DNA from: an uncultured Bacteroides sp.
Lineage (GTDB): Bacteria > Bacteroidota > Bacteroidia > Bacteroidales > Bacteroidaceae
Length of the DNA: 12,539 nucleotides
Direction of reading: 5' to 3'
Assembly (NCBI RefSeq): GCF_905207245.1
Contig: NZ_CAJLKP010000115.1
Span: forward strand, 1 to 12,539
Shown here: positions 1 to 7,101 of the stretch, piece after piece
How the letters are laid out: every line of letters starts with the position of its first letter
Numbering within the stretch: position 1 is the stretch's first letter
Notes under the pieces: generated by a model
What the model saw: only the letters and a program-made list of their open reading frames with translations
Databases searched by the model: none
Told to the model about the DNA's origin: nothing
Program-made: the position numbers and the translations under genes

Positions 1-855
1 CCATGCGGCATAGTTGCCTTGAGCAAAATAATCCTCCTGCGCCTCACCATAAGCAAAAGCGAATCCCTTGTCACAACCTGACGGATAGTTAACAATAGCC
101 TGACAAGTTATTTTCCATAGAAACAGGCGGCCCAATGCAGAATCAGGTTTCAGAAGAAACGCCCCGACACCTCCCAGCATCAAGATAAAAAATACACTCA
201 TTCCCAACAAGACAGTTCGTTTTTTGTACTTCTGCCACAACACAGTCCATTTGCTTTTATCGCGATGCATATATGCTACCCAACCACAACCAACCGCCGC
301 AGCTACCCAGGCAGAGCGGCTCATTGTGGCGGGCAACACACTAAGAATCAAGATACCTGCCATAGCAACTACTATTTTCTCTATTTCATAGCGAACAGAA
401 CGTTCCTTACAAGTACGGGCACGTAAATATAAATGCAAGCAGACAGGCAACACCATTGCCAGATACCCGGCATAGGGTCCCGGATTGAAGAAAGACCCTG
501 TTAGTGCATAGCGGAAGTGACCGGAAGCGGAAAAACCATACAATTGCCGCAAGCCCCAAACCGCTTCGACACTCCCCCAAAGCACCAAACTCCATGAAAC
601 ATAGACAGAAAAATGAAAGAAACATAGCACCTTTTTCAAGGAATCTCTCTTCACAAGTTGTAACAGGCAGGTTATAACAATACAGGCAGCCGAAAACAGA
701 GTAAATTTACCAAGCCATATCCATTGCCCTATATTTTCCCCTACAGGAAGTCCGGGCGTAGTCACCCCAACCACCCCCAACAAGGAGCAGACGGCAGCAA
801 ATAGCAGCGACACTGCCATCACATCTTTTACTCTATGTATCCATAGCCTTATCAC
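1..855 (-). CDS. O-antigen ligase / Wzy_C-family membrane protein, C-terminus cut by window edge
   Basis: An open frame of 285 codons runs off the left edge and has no stop in the window. It is strongly hydrophobic, with about six predicted membrane spans (roughly residues 13-33, 47-66, 76-95, 128-145, 160-176 and 213-234). Between spans it carries family-like landmarks: TGSFFNPGPYAGYLA near 119-133, MSRSAWVA near 178-185, and RLFLWK near 243-248 followed by a P-S-G turn and a Y...Q..YF stretch. These match the Wzy_C/O-antigen-ligase fold, whose members move undecaprenyl-linked glycans onto lipid A or, in PglL-type enzymes, onto proteins. The start is either GTG at 855, in a 4-base GTGA overlap with the upstream signal peptidase stop, or ATG at 819. 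An in-frame stop at 865-867 excludes anything earlier. The tight coupling suggests one operon. The substrate is unknown, and the missing C-terminus may include a TPR region as in related Bacteroides proteins. Confidence 0.8.
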   Translation of the reverse strand, partial: MIRLWIHRVKDVMAVSLLFAAVCSLLGVVGVTTPGLPVGENIGQWIWLGKFTLFSAACIVITCLLQLVKRDSLKKVLCFFHFSVYVSWSLVLWGSVEAVWGLRQLYGFSASGHFRYALTGSFFNPGPYAGYLAMVLPVCLHLYLRARTCKERSVRYEIEKIVVAMAGILILSVLPATMSRSAWVAAAVGCGWVAYMHRDKSKWTVLWQKYKKRTVLLGMSVFFILMLGGVGAFLLKPDSALGRLFLWKITCQAIVNYPSGCDKGFAFAYGEAQEDYFAQGNYAAW

Positions 856-1763
856 TCTATTTTTTTAAATATCCGGTTCCACCTTATTCTATCTGTATTA
901 TTATCTACCGACTTCCATATCCTGACGGCTTTTCCCACAATAAAAGGTTCAGGCAATAATCCCCAGTAACGGGAGTCTTGAGAGTTCATGACCTTATCCC
1001 CCGCTACAAAATAATAATTTTCTATAAAGCTATAGGTCTGTATTACACTATCATTCAGTAAAACCGTATCTCCACGTACAAACAATTTCTTTTTTTGTTC
1101 CCATTCTATTATGTTCTTAAATAGAATAACATGTATAGAATCCATCTTCAAGTTATCCCCTTTAGCCGGAATATAAAGAGGTCCAAAGTTCACTATGTCC
1201 CAAGTAAATGCCGAATTATAAGGATACCCCCTCATTACAATTCCCTGCTCTTCCGCCTTCCCTCTCTTCACTAAACCCATCAACGTTTCTTGCATTTCCA
1301 CATTACCCAAAGACGTATCCTTTCCTCGCACCTTATATCGTGCATCCTTTATTTCAAATGTATCTCCCGGCAATGCAACACAACGCTTTACATAATACTT
1401 CATCACATCAAAGGCAACACTATCCCAACGCTGTTTAGAATAGGGGAAATTAAAGACTATTACATCATTCCTTTTTATCTTCCCTAATCCCGGCAAACGA
1501 GATATATGTACATTCTTTCCTTCTAAAGCATCCCATACATTGAACAAACGTCCTCCCATTACCCCCTTATTCACCAAGATGTTATCTCCTGCAAGCAAAG
1601 ACGGCTCCATAGAGTCACTGGGAATTTTGAATGTGGCAATACATATCACTTGAAGAAATATCCAGATCAATGCTGCCCCAAAGAGCATTAAGAATAGGTT
1701 AAGAATCTTATCAATATACCAACCTAAGCCTCTTTTGGTATGAGAATTATTGCTTCTCTGCAT
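852..1763 (-). CDS. Type I signal peptidase (S26 family)
   Basis: This 303-residue protein has one N-terminal membrane anchor (about 20-45) and an extracytoplasmic catalytic domain. The S26 boxes are visible. IPSDSMEPSLLAGD supplies the nucleophile Ser51, and YYVKRCVALPGD supplies the general base Lys126. The C-terminal box reads VAGDKVMNSQDSRYWG, close to the canonical GDN..NS.DSRYWG. Such enzymes cut signal peptides from exported preproteins at the outer face of the inner membrane. About 100 residues between the Lys box and the C-terminal box form an insertion typical of Bacteroidetes versions. The start overlaps the end of the DUF1573 gene by 17 bases, and the stop overlaps the ligase-family start by 4, so all three are probably co-translated. 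Placement in a lipoprotein/NVEALA operon suggests a dedicated rather than housekeeping peptidase; that is inference. The identity as a signal peptidase is firm. Confidence 0.92.
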   Translation of the reverse strand: MQRSNNSHTKRGLGWYIDKILNLFLMLFGAALIWIFLQVICIATFKIPSDSMEPSLLAGDNILVNKGVMGGRLFNVWDALEGKNVHISRLPGLGKIKRNDVIVFNFPYSKQRWDSVAFDVMKYYVKRCVALPGDTFEIKDARYKVRGKDTSLGNVEMQETLMGLVKRGKAEEQGIVMRGYPYNSAFTWDIVNFGPLYIPAKGDNLKMDSIHVILFKNIIEWEQKKKLFVRGDTVLLNDSVIQTYSFIENYYFVAGDKVMNSQDSRYWGLLPEPFIVGKAVRIWKSVDNNTDRIRWNRIFKKIE

Positions 1764-2643
1764 TTCCCGTTATTCTCAAAACTATTGGAGAAGTTTCCAC
1801 ATTGCAATATACGGTAATTGTCTTATTAAAATATTCAGGATGCTCGGCTTTATACACTGTAAGTAATTCCACACTCATACCCGGACGAACAGGTTCTTTA
1901 GGATAATCAACAGTAGTACAACCACAAGAAGTTATTACCCCTTCAATGACTAAAGGAATATCCCCCTCATTACTAAATACAAAAACTCCTTTTTGTTCCT
2001 TATGCCAATCAAAACTTCCAAAATCAACAAGATTCTTGTCAATAAGCAATTCCGTTTTTGGGGCTTCATTGCTTTTTCTCGTTACAACTTCTTCGTCATG
2101 AATAATATTCAGATATAGCTCTTTGATTCTAGGATTAAATATAGGGTTACCAATAGCCACCACTCGATTATCCTTATCAAGCAAAAAAGTTCTAAATGCT
2201 ATATCATCCGGAAAATCATTCAAAAGACGAAGTGAATCATTCAAATCTAAACATATAGGGATATCAAAAGCCTCCTTTCTCAAAATTGACAGCAATTCAT
2301 CACCGTTCTTATTATGAACAAATATATTTACAGGTATTGAATAATCCGAGACTGAGTCGATTGTTTTTATAAAGCCTTTCCAAGCTTTTGCCTGTAACTT
2401 ACAACTAAGACATCCCAAAGAGTCAATATAACTAACAATTGAATATTTTACTCCCGACTTTACATAATCCATCACAGTATCTTCTCCATAAATTGTAAAA
2501 GTAGTCTCTGAGGGATAAATCACCTGTTTTTTCTCCCATTTCTTGACTAAATTAATCATCTTCTCTTTAGATGTATCCTGCCTACAAGATGCATACATAC
2601 ACAATACAAGTATTATTAACAGAGCAATCCGAATATATTTCAT
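1747..2643 (-). CDS. Lipoprotein with N-terminal thioredoxin-like region and C-terminal DUF1573 domain
   Basis: This 298-residue protein has a lipoprotein signal peptide ending at Cys20 (CMYASC). A thioredoxin-like region follows, with a CxxC pair at Cys78/Cys81 (GCLSCK) after a beta-strand-like stretch, and then FLLDKDNRVVAIGNP near 153-167, a typical late thioredoxin-fold strand pattern. The C-terminal third (about 200-295) is a DUF1573 domain: VDFGSF, then SCGCTTVDYPKEPVRPG near 239-255, then KTITVYCN. DUF1573 domains resemble Ig/ASH-like modules with a conserved CGC; their biochemical role is not established. The protein is expected in the periplasm, anchored by lipid. The gene begins 6 bases after the DUF4221 stop and overlaps the signal peptidase start by 17. 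A redox role, such as disulphide handling of the Cys-rich NVEALA products, is possible but inferred only from the CxxC and the neighbours. Confidence 0.85.
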   Translation of the reverse strand: MKYIRIALLIILVLCMYASCRQDTSKEKMINLVKKWEKKQVIYPSETTFTIYGEDTVMDYVKSGVKYSIVSYIDSLGCLSCKLQAKAWKGFIKTIDSVSDYSIPVNIFVHNKNGDELLSILRKEAFDIPICLDLNDSLRLLNDFPDDIAFRTFLLDKDNRVVAIGNPIFNPRIKELYLNIIHDEEVVTRKSNEAPKTELLIDKNLVDFGSFDWHKEQKGVFVFSNEGDIPLVIEGVITSCGCTTVDYPKEPVRPGMSVELLTVYKAEHPEYFNKTITVYCNVETSPIVLRITGNAEKQ

Positions 2644-2649
2644 TATAAT

Positions 2650-3813
2650 CTATATTCTAATTTCTTTTAACTCTAACTTCTGAAAACGTAATATATCATC
2701 AGAATAGTCAGGATTCTTAATATGACTCAGACTGACATACAATCCATCTTCTAGTATAAAAGAAAGGTTGGGATTATAAGTATATGCCGGGAAAAAAGTC
2801 TCTCCAAGAACATTCAGTTTATTATCTAATATCATTATTGAAAACCTCTTTCTGCCAGAACGAAGCAGTTCAACATAATCGCCGGAATAATCACTTGCAT
2901 CACATGGGGGATACACAAATCTATAATAAACATCTCTGTATTTATCATACAAAATTTTACCATAGGAAGCATGTTCACATTGTGCTTTCACCATTTTTTG
3001 AAAGTTTCCTTCTATTGAACGAAAAACAGTTACATTATCTATGTATTTACTTTTAGCTTTCTTTTTCTCAACTTTCTCATGCGCAGAAGTTGTCAAGTAC
3101 AAATCCTCATCAGCATCAAAAGAATAAATAAAGCGATTCCCATCATAGCAGAAAGAATATTCAGCACCAAAAGCACCAACTGTTCCAAAGTCTTTATAAT
3201 TAATTAAGGGAGGAAATCTCATAGGAAGTGCTTTCGATGTATTCTCTATTGTATCTAATACCACCTTAATCGGACTCCTTTCTATAGCCTTATCACCCAA
3301 CCTTAGATTTACTGTTTGAGGAATATACAAATCGTCACCTATAAACACTATTTGGGATTTGTCACTTGGCATAAAAGGTTTTAACTGTTGTCCGTCTTTA
3401 GTTGTTGAATAATCTATTTTCCGCTTTACAACTCCGGCAGTGTCTACTACAAATATTTTACTAACATACATACTTGGAATATAAATATGTTCCATATCAG
3501 CTATGTAATATCCTCCAAAGCCACCGAGTACAGAATTATCTCCCTCTGTATTCAAGCACAATCTTTTGACTAAGCTTTGTGATTTCATTGAATAAATAAG
3601 GATTTCACTTTTAGGCAAATTTTGAAAACTTAAATAGTTTTCTCCTTTGTCCTTAAAAAGAAAAACTGTGATTTGAGGCATCCTAGCTTCTTCTATAACC
3701 GGAAAAGATAGAACTTCATCCGTCCTTTCCAACGAATATCGATCCGAATTGACCATTGGTGAGCACGAAAATGTCAACACGACCAAGAATAACGACAATA
3801 GATATTTAATCAT
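2650..3813 (-). CDS. DUF4221-like lipoprotein (predicted beta-propeller)
   Basis: A 387-residue protein with a lipobox ending at Cys17 (LTFSC), followed by Ser-Pro. The rest is rich in short beta strands separated by polar loops (for example GGYYIADMEHIYIPSMY near 100 and NRFIYSFDADEDLYLTT near 225), as expected for a propeller. Length, signal peptide and overall pattern resemble the DUF4221 family of Bacteroides lipoproteins, which often sit next to NVEALA and DUF1573 genes; this assignment is from memory of the family, without a profile search. A Lys-rich patch (KVEKKKAKSK) near 249-258 is unusual for an otherwise acidic or neutral lipoprotein. The gene follows NVEALA gene 3889-4116 after a 75-base gap containing a strong hairpin, and is followed after 6 bases by the DUF1573 gene, so it probably heads the tightly packed part of the operon. 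Function unknown. Confidence 0.72.
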   Translation of the reverse strand: MIKYLLSLFLVVLTFSCSPMVNSDRYSLERTDEVLSFPVIEEARMPQITVFLFKDKGENYLSFQNLPKSEILIYSMKSQSLVKRLCLNTEGDNSVLGGFGGYYIADMEHIYIPSMYVSKIFVVDTAGVVKRKIDYSTTKDGQQLKPFMPSDKSQIVFIGDDLYIPQTVNLRLGDKAIERSPIKVVLDTIENTSKALPMRFPPLINYKDFGTVGAFGAEYSFCYDGNRFIYSFDADEDLYLTTSAHEKVEKKKAKSKYIDNVTVFRSIEGNFQKMVKAQCEHASYGKILYDKYRDVYYRFVYPPCDASDYSGDYVELLRSGRKRFSIMILDNKLNVLGETFFPAYTYNPNLSFILEDGLYVSLSHIKNPDYSDDILRFQKLELKEIRI

Positions 3814-3834
3814 ACATTATCATTTATTAATACA

Positions 3835-3882
3835 GAGGTGTGTAATAATTTCCACTAAAAAGTCACAATGATCACACACCTC
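3835..3882 (-). promoter_or_regulatory. Intercistronic hairpin between NVEALA and DUF4221 genes
   Basis: A perfect 9-bp inverted repeat, GAGGTGTGT (3835-3843) and ACACACCTC (3874-3882), encloses a 30-base loop. It starts 7 bases after the NVEALA stop and ends 22 bases before the DUF4221 start. The minus-strand 3' flank has no U tract, so it is not a classical terminator. It is better placed as an mRNA-stabilising or processing hairpin that would let the small peptide message accumulate above the downstream genes. The role is inferred; the repeat is directly visible. Confidence 0.5.
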
Positions 3883-3888
3883 ATCAGT

Positions 3889-4116
3889 TTACATAAAACA
3901 CGGGCAACCTAATCCATCACCCAATGGTGTGCAAAACCAATAGTTTGCATCAGCCCATCGGCAATTAAATCCAGTACCCCATTCTCCATTAGCTAATGCT
4001 TCCACATTAGCCAATGCCAAATCAGACAAAGCGTCAGTTTTTTGATTTACATAGACGCCATATCCTGCAATTGCCGCAAATGCGACAACAACAGTTATTT
4101 TTACTAATTTCTTCAT
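3889..4116 (-). CDS. NVEALA-family secreted small protein, Cys-rich
   Basis: A 75-residue precursor. Residues 1-23 form a classical export signal (KK, then a hydrophobic core VKITVVVAFAAIAGYGVYV). A short linker follows, then the family signature LSDLALANVEALA (30-42) and NGEWGTG. The C-terminal piece has four cysteines (52, 62, 71, 73; the last two as CPC) and several Trp/Gly, fitting a small disulphide-stabilised product. The NVEALA family is known from Bacteroidetes and has no established function. The leader-plus-motif-plus-variable-Cys-tail layout recalls exported peptides with a conserved processing region. The start is preceded by an A-rich leader (AAAAAGAAAAGTAAC), typical of Bacteroides translation starts. 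A peptide signal, bacteriocin-like product or surface ligand are all open possibilities. Confidence 0.88.
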   Translation of the reverse strand: MKKLVKITVVVAFAAIAGYGVYVNQKTDALSDLALANVEALANGEWGTGFNCRWADANYWFCTPLGDGLGCPCFM

Positions 4117-4159
4117 GTTACTTTTCTTTTTATTAAGAATTTTCCAACAATCAATAAAA

Positions 4160-4204
4160 GTATAATACTCATATTATACCATAGAAGCAAGATTATAAAT
4201 CTTG
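4160..4204 (-). promoter_or_regulatory. Tandem hairpins in the leader of the NVEALA gene
   Basis: Two perfect inverted repeats lie side by side 44-88 bases upstream of the NVEALA start at 4116: GTATAATA / TATTATAC with a 4-base loop (4160-4179), and CAAGATT / AATCTTG with a 3-base loop (4188-4204). They fall in the 264-base gap behind the BF3164-like gene. They could be a 5'-UTR structure, operators, or weak terminators of the upstream gene; no U tract of note follows. I saw no convincing TTTG/TAnnTTTG promoter on the minus strand in this gap. Confidence 0.4.
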
Positions 4205-4380
4205 TGAGAACTTTTTCATGCCATTCTATCGTAATGACAGAAAAAACACTTCCATTTCAGTTTTAATCACTACCTTTGCCAAGACCTCCTTTCTCTTTTG
4301 GTATTTAGAACAAATAGTACGCAATGCGCCAACAATACGTTCACCGTTTATTCCTTCTATTTATATTATTTCTAAATAAA

Positions 4381-5436
4381 TCAAAGTAATTTATATTCAA
4401 TTATCGGCTCATCCTTATTCACATCCGTAACTATTATAATACCCTTTTGCTCATCTATTGAAATTCCATGAATATAGTGGTCCAACACGTACTTCCGAAG
4501 CGGTTTACCCTCCAAACTGAATACATAAATATATTGTCCACCATCCGGTAAATTAATACCTTGCTTCGCTTTCTGCATAATATCCTTAAATGCACGTCCT
4601 TGAAAGACAACATAAATAGCACTATCTGTCACTTGTATATCACTGAACCCCATGATACCGATCGGTATGCCATAACCTTGGGCTATCTGAAACTCCGGTT
4701 CGCCATTAGGGCCAATACGTACAATATGCGTACTATCTTTCAGATTATAAATTTCAAGAACTTCACCCAATTGAGTAACTGCTGCCAGCACTCCATTACG
4801 AGGATTGTAATCAATGAAACTTCGCCACGCCTGCGCTAAAGCAGGACGGGCACTCTTCAAGGCATCCTCATTGGCAGTGGGAATAGTCCCTATTTTACGG
4901 AGTAACTTACCCTGCCGACTTACCAAACAGAAGCGACTGTCACCTGAATAGTCAGGAATAATAAAGGTGGAATCATCGTATTGCACAAAGTCCAGTGCCC
5001 GAAGCAGTTCTTTATCCAGACTCACGGCTTCCAACCGAAGCAATGAGTCACCAGATGAAGCAAAACCTAACCGAGTTAATTCAGACTTATTGGAATCAAG
5101 TGTCCACAAAAAGTTCCCATTCCATCGAAGATTTTCGGCTGAAAGCATCTCTTCGGGAGCATCGCCTCGTTTGCCGAAAGAGGACAAATAATGAAAGCCG
5201 GGATAGTGAAAGGCATGAAAGAAATATTCCGTTCCATGTAAATCAAGCACTACAGCCTTGTCGTCCTGTACACGTACCCTATAAGGATAACGAAACAAAG
5301 CTGAATCCAATGACAAAGTCCGGGCTGTCAATTCTCTTGTTTCAGGAAAATCAGCATAGGACATCATTTTCTCATCAGGCACGGAAGTACAAGCCGCAAA
5401 GAGAAACACTAATATTATATTAATAGAGGTTTTCAA
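4381..5436 (-). CDS. BF3164-like six-bladed propeller lipoprotein
   Basis: A 351-residue lipoprotein precursor whose signal peptide ends at Cys16 (LFAAC). The body has repeated strand-turn patterns of a TolB-like six-bladed beta-propeller, including the family hallmark YLSSFGKRGDAPEEM near 83-97, equivalent to the G.G..E. motif in the two related lipoproteins at 7102-8099 and 8201-9211. It also has NGNFLWTLDSNKSELTRLGF near 107-126 and a final blade with EYKLL at the C-terminus. The start lies inside the end of NVEALA gene 5420-5662 (17-base overlap), so the two are translationally coupled, making the propeller the likely direct partner of that peptide. A binding or surface-display role is inferred. 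The enzymatic function, if any, is unknown. Confidence 0.8.
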   Translation of the reverse strand: MKTSINIILVFLFAACTSVPDEKMMSYADFPETRELTARTLSLDSALFRYPYRVRVQDDKAVVLDLHGTEYFFHAFHYPGFHYLSSFGKRGDAPEEMLSAENLRWNGNFLWTLDSNKSELTRLGFASSGDSLLRLEAVSLDKELLRALDFVQYDDSTFIIPDYSGDSRFCLVSRQGKLLRKIGTIPTANEDALKSARPALAQAWRSFIDYNPRNGVLAAVTQLGEVLEIYNLKDSTHIVRIGPNGEPEFQIAQGYGIPIGIMGFSDIQVTDSAIYVVFQGRAFKDIMQKAKQGINLPDGGQYIYVFSLEGKPLRKYVLDHYIHGISIDEQKGIIIVTDVNKDEPIIEYKLL

Positions 5437-5662
5437 GACTATAACCGCTCATTACATATTCAACTTTTGTTTTAGAAAAAGGGCAATCGACATCACCTAA
5501 CCCCAAACAGTGAGAATATCCTCCTTCACCCCAAGCTAAAGCTTCTACGTTCCTCAACAGCAAATCATCCATTTGTTTACCGGAAGATTTCTGACTACAA
5601 AAAACAGTTATTGAGCTAACTGCGCACAAACTGATTACAGCAATTTTGATTTTGTTTTTCAT
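5420..5662 (-). CDS. NVEALA-family secreted small protein
   Basis: An 80-residue precursor with a signal peptide (MKNKIKIAVI, then SLCAVSSITVFC), a linker, and the family motif MDDLLLRNVEALAWGEGG (31-48). The tail is shorter in cysteines than that of 3889-4116. It has Cys52 and Cys60 in SHCLGLGDVDCPFSK, followed by KVEYVMSGYSLENLY. Cys13 and Cys22 sit in the signal region; Cys22 is preceded by Val-Phe, a poor lipobox, so I do not call it a lipoprotein. The gene is the first cistron behind the tethered regulator and sits just downstream of a candidate promoter (5729-5759) and symmetric operator (5767-5823), marking it as the most likely direct regulatory target. Its end overlaps the start of the BF3164-like gene by 17 bases. 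Function unknown. Confidence 0.86.
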   Translation of the reverse strand: MKNKIKIAVISLCAVSSITVFCSQKSSGKQMDDLLLRNVEALAWGEGGYSHCLGLGDVDCPFSKTKVEYVMSGYSLENLY

Positions 5663-5728
5663 ATTCTACTACATTTATATTAGATATCCGTATGAAGCAT
5701 ACAAACAAGGTTGCCTCATATTTGTCCG

Positions 5729-5759
5729 TAAAGGTAAACGGAATTTTCTACCACACCAA
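5729..5759 (-). promoter_or_regulatory. Candidate Bacteroides promoter for the NVEALA/propeller genes
   Basis: On the minus strand TTGG (5759-5756), 19 bases, then TACCTTTA (5736-5729) resembles the Bacteroides primary-sigma pattern TTTG-N19-TAnnTTTG, with imperfect matches in both boxes. Transcription would start near 5720, leaving a leader of about 58 bases to the NVEALA start at 5662. A weak -33 box just below a repeat array is what an activator-dependent promoter would look like. Confidence 0.42.
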
Positions 5760-5766
5760 CTATTTT

Positions 5767-5823
5767 GCCTTACAACGACTTACCAACTTTACTTGAAGAC
5801 CTTTTGGTAAGCATCGGTAAGGC
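5767..5823. promoter_or_regulatory. Symmetric double-repeat, probable operator of the tethered regulator
   Basis: CTTAC occurs twice 10 bases apart (5769-5773, 5779-5783), and its complement GTAAG occurs twice 10 bases apart on the other side (5807-5811, 5817-5821). This makes a 20-on-20 imperfect dyad, GCCTTAC-N5-CTTACCAA facing TTGGTAAG-N5-GGTAAGGC, with a 17-base centre. Direct half-sites one helical turn apart are the usual target of OmpR/PhoB-type winged helices, the fold encoded next door. The array begins 7 bases after the regulator stop and ends 7 bases above the candidate -33 box. A T run follows only on the plus strand, where no gene ends, so a terminator role is less likely. Confidence 0.5.
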
Positions 5824-5829
5824 TGTTTT

Positions 5830-6963
5830 TTATCCTTTTTCAGTATTTTCTTCGATGGAATGGGGCATTTTCAAACAATAATATTCATCTCTATATTCCA
5901 CAACAAGAGAAGAGATATCTTCCAATGCTTCCCGTAAACGATGAATAACAGTATAAAGCTTATTTGAATTTCCCTTCCCTTTCCACAGTTCCTCAATAAT
6001 TTCTTCTGCAGTCAGTCGATAATTTTCAGTCCGTAGAAAGAGCTTCAACAAGACAATTATTTGAGGCCGGAGTTGCCTCGTCTTTTCTCCATTCAACAGG
6101 ATGCCTTTTTCTGAATCCAGGATAGTCCCGTCAGCCAATTCATATAATCCGGTTTGCCCGGCTTCTTCCTCCAAATGCATTTTCCTTTCAACAATTATCT
6201 TTTTCTCTTGAATACAGACGACCGTTTCCTTTTTCACCAGTTTTTGCCGCAAGAAGGAAAAAATCGGTTTATAATATAAGAGAAGAAGGAAAAAACAAAG
6301 CCAAAGTAAAAGTAATATCATGATGGGCGGCCATACCTTTAATACCTGCCACCAGTCATAAGCAATAAACCCCGTTGCCTCCACTTCACAACGAAATCCT
6401 ATATAGCGAGACAACAAGCTATCTCCCTGTAGCACTTTTATGCTATCGGAAGAGTAAACGGTGGAAGTCTTCTTCAATAAATCAGTAGTTGAAAGACGAA
6501 TACCGGTATTAGCCGCTACAGATTTCTCGACCAACAGACTATCCCAAAATAAATTCAACGCATCCGCATCCAGAGGGTGTTTCTCAAGTACATAGCTGAG
6601 CAACATTCTCCTTTCGGTATCTTTAATAAGACTATTATCAAATTCCACACGCGGTATTTCATAGCTATGCGTTCCATACTTGCTCGCCAAAGTTACAGGA
6701 CTTTTGAATGGGGTTTCCAATGTTTTCACTTCAGGAGAATCACCAGCCACAAATGGCACAACAATGTCCCCTCGCTTCTGCACCTCCAGATTCAGTGCCT
6801 CCACGAACGTTTCTTTCGCCAATGCATTCCATTCCGGTATCTGTTCTTTATAGCTATTATAGAAGATATAGACATATATCCCTGTAACCATAGTACAGAT
6901 GAAAGTTCCTATCCACAAACATATTAATCTACCGGATTCCGCAGTCCTGCCTTTTTTATTCAT
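5830..6963 (-). CDS. Membrane-tethered winged-helix transcriptional regulator
   Basis: A 377-residue protein in three parts. A short cytoplasmic N-terminus and membrane helix (about 13-34) lead into a soluble region of about 170 residues (35-205) predicted to lie in the periplasm. A second membrane helix follows (about 207-232; WPPIMILLLLWLCFFLLLLYY). A cytoplasmic tail then ends in a winged-helix domain of OmpR/PhoB type (about 275-366), recognisable from LADGTILDSEKGILLNG, LRPQIIVLLKLFL, TAEEIIEELW and KLYTVIHRLREALE, then a wing strand VVEYRDEYYCLKM. This is a one-component sensor that carries its DNA-binding domain at the C-terminus. It probably detects a periplasmic signal and controls the adjacent NVEALA genes through 5767-5823. 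A small dyad TGCTAA-T-TTAGCA (6985-6997) lies 22 bases upstream of its start and could be autoregulatory. The ligand is unknown. Confidence 0.82.
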   Translation of the reverse strand: MNKKGRTAESGRLICLWIGTFICTMVTGIYVYIFYNSYKEQIPEWNALAKETFVEALNLEVQKRGDIVVPFVAGDSPEVKTLETPFKSPVTLASKYGTHSYEIPRVEFDNSLIKDTERRMLLSYVLEKHPLDADALNLFWDSLLVEKSVAANTGIRLSTTDLLKKTSTVYSSDSIKVLQGDSLLSRYIGFRCEVEATGFIAYDWWQVLKVWPPIMILLLLWLCFFLLLLYYKPIFSFLRQKLVKKETVVCIQEKKIIVERKMHLEEEAGQTGLYELADGTILDSEKGILLNGEKTRQLRPQIIVLLKLFLRTENYRLTAEEIIEELWKGKGNSNKLYTVIHRLREALEDISSLVVEYRDEYYCLKMPHSIEENTEKG

Positions 6964-7101
6964 AGTCCGTCAAACATTTTAATCTGCTAATTTAGCACAA
7001 AAAAGGCAAGTAAACACATTTATTCACAATTTCTTCTATAATCTAAAAATAAATAAACAAATTCAATGCTTCTATTCATAAAAGAAACGATCTGTTGGGT
7101 T

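Noticed and set aside
407..625. 72-codon minus-strand frame
   Set aside because: It is the wrong frame of the ligase-family gene, whose open frame runs unbroken from 855 to the window edge and carries the family motifs.
4271..4278. TACCTTTG, an exact -7 box on the plus strand
   Set aside because: No TTTG lies 19-21 bases upstream and no plus-strand gene follows; kept only as part of the possible operator look-alike.
4995..5423. 142-codon plus-strand frame
   Set aside because: Antisense shadow of the BF3164-like gene with no start signal and no protein-like features.
3889..5662. Double-glycine (GG) leader bacteriocins
   Set aside because: Both NVEALA precursors begin with a Sec-type hydrophobic signal and no C39 peptidase or ABC exporter gene is present in the window.
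5767..5831. Terminator of the regulator gene
   Set aside because: The T run follows the dyad only on the plus strand; on the minus strand, where the gene is read, the 3' flank is A-rich.
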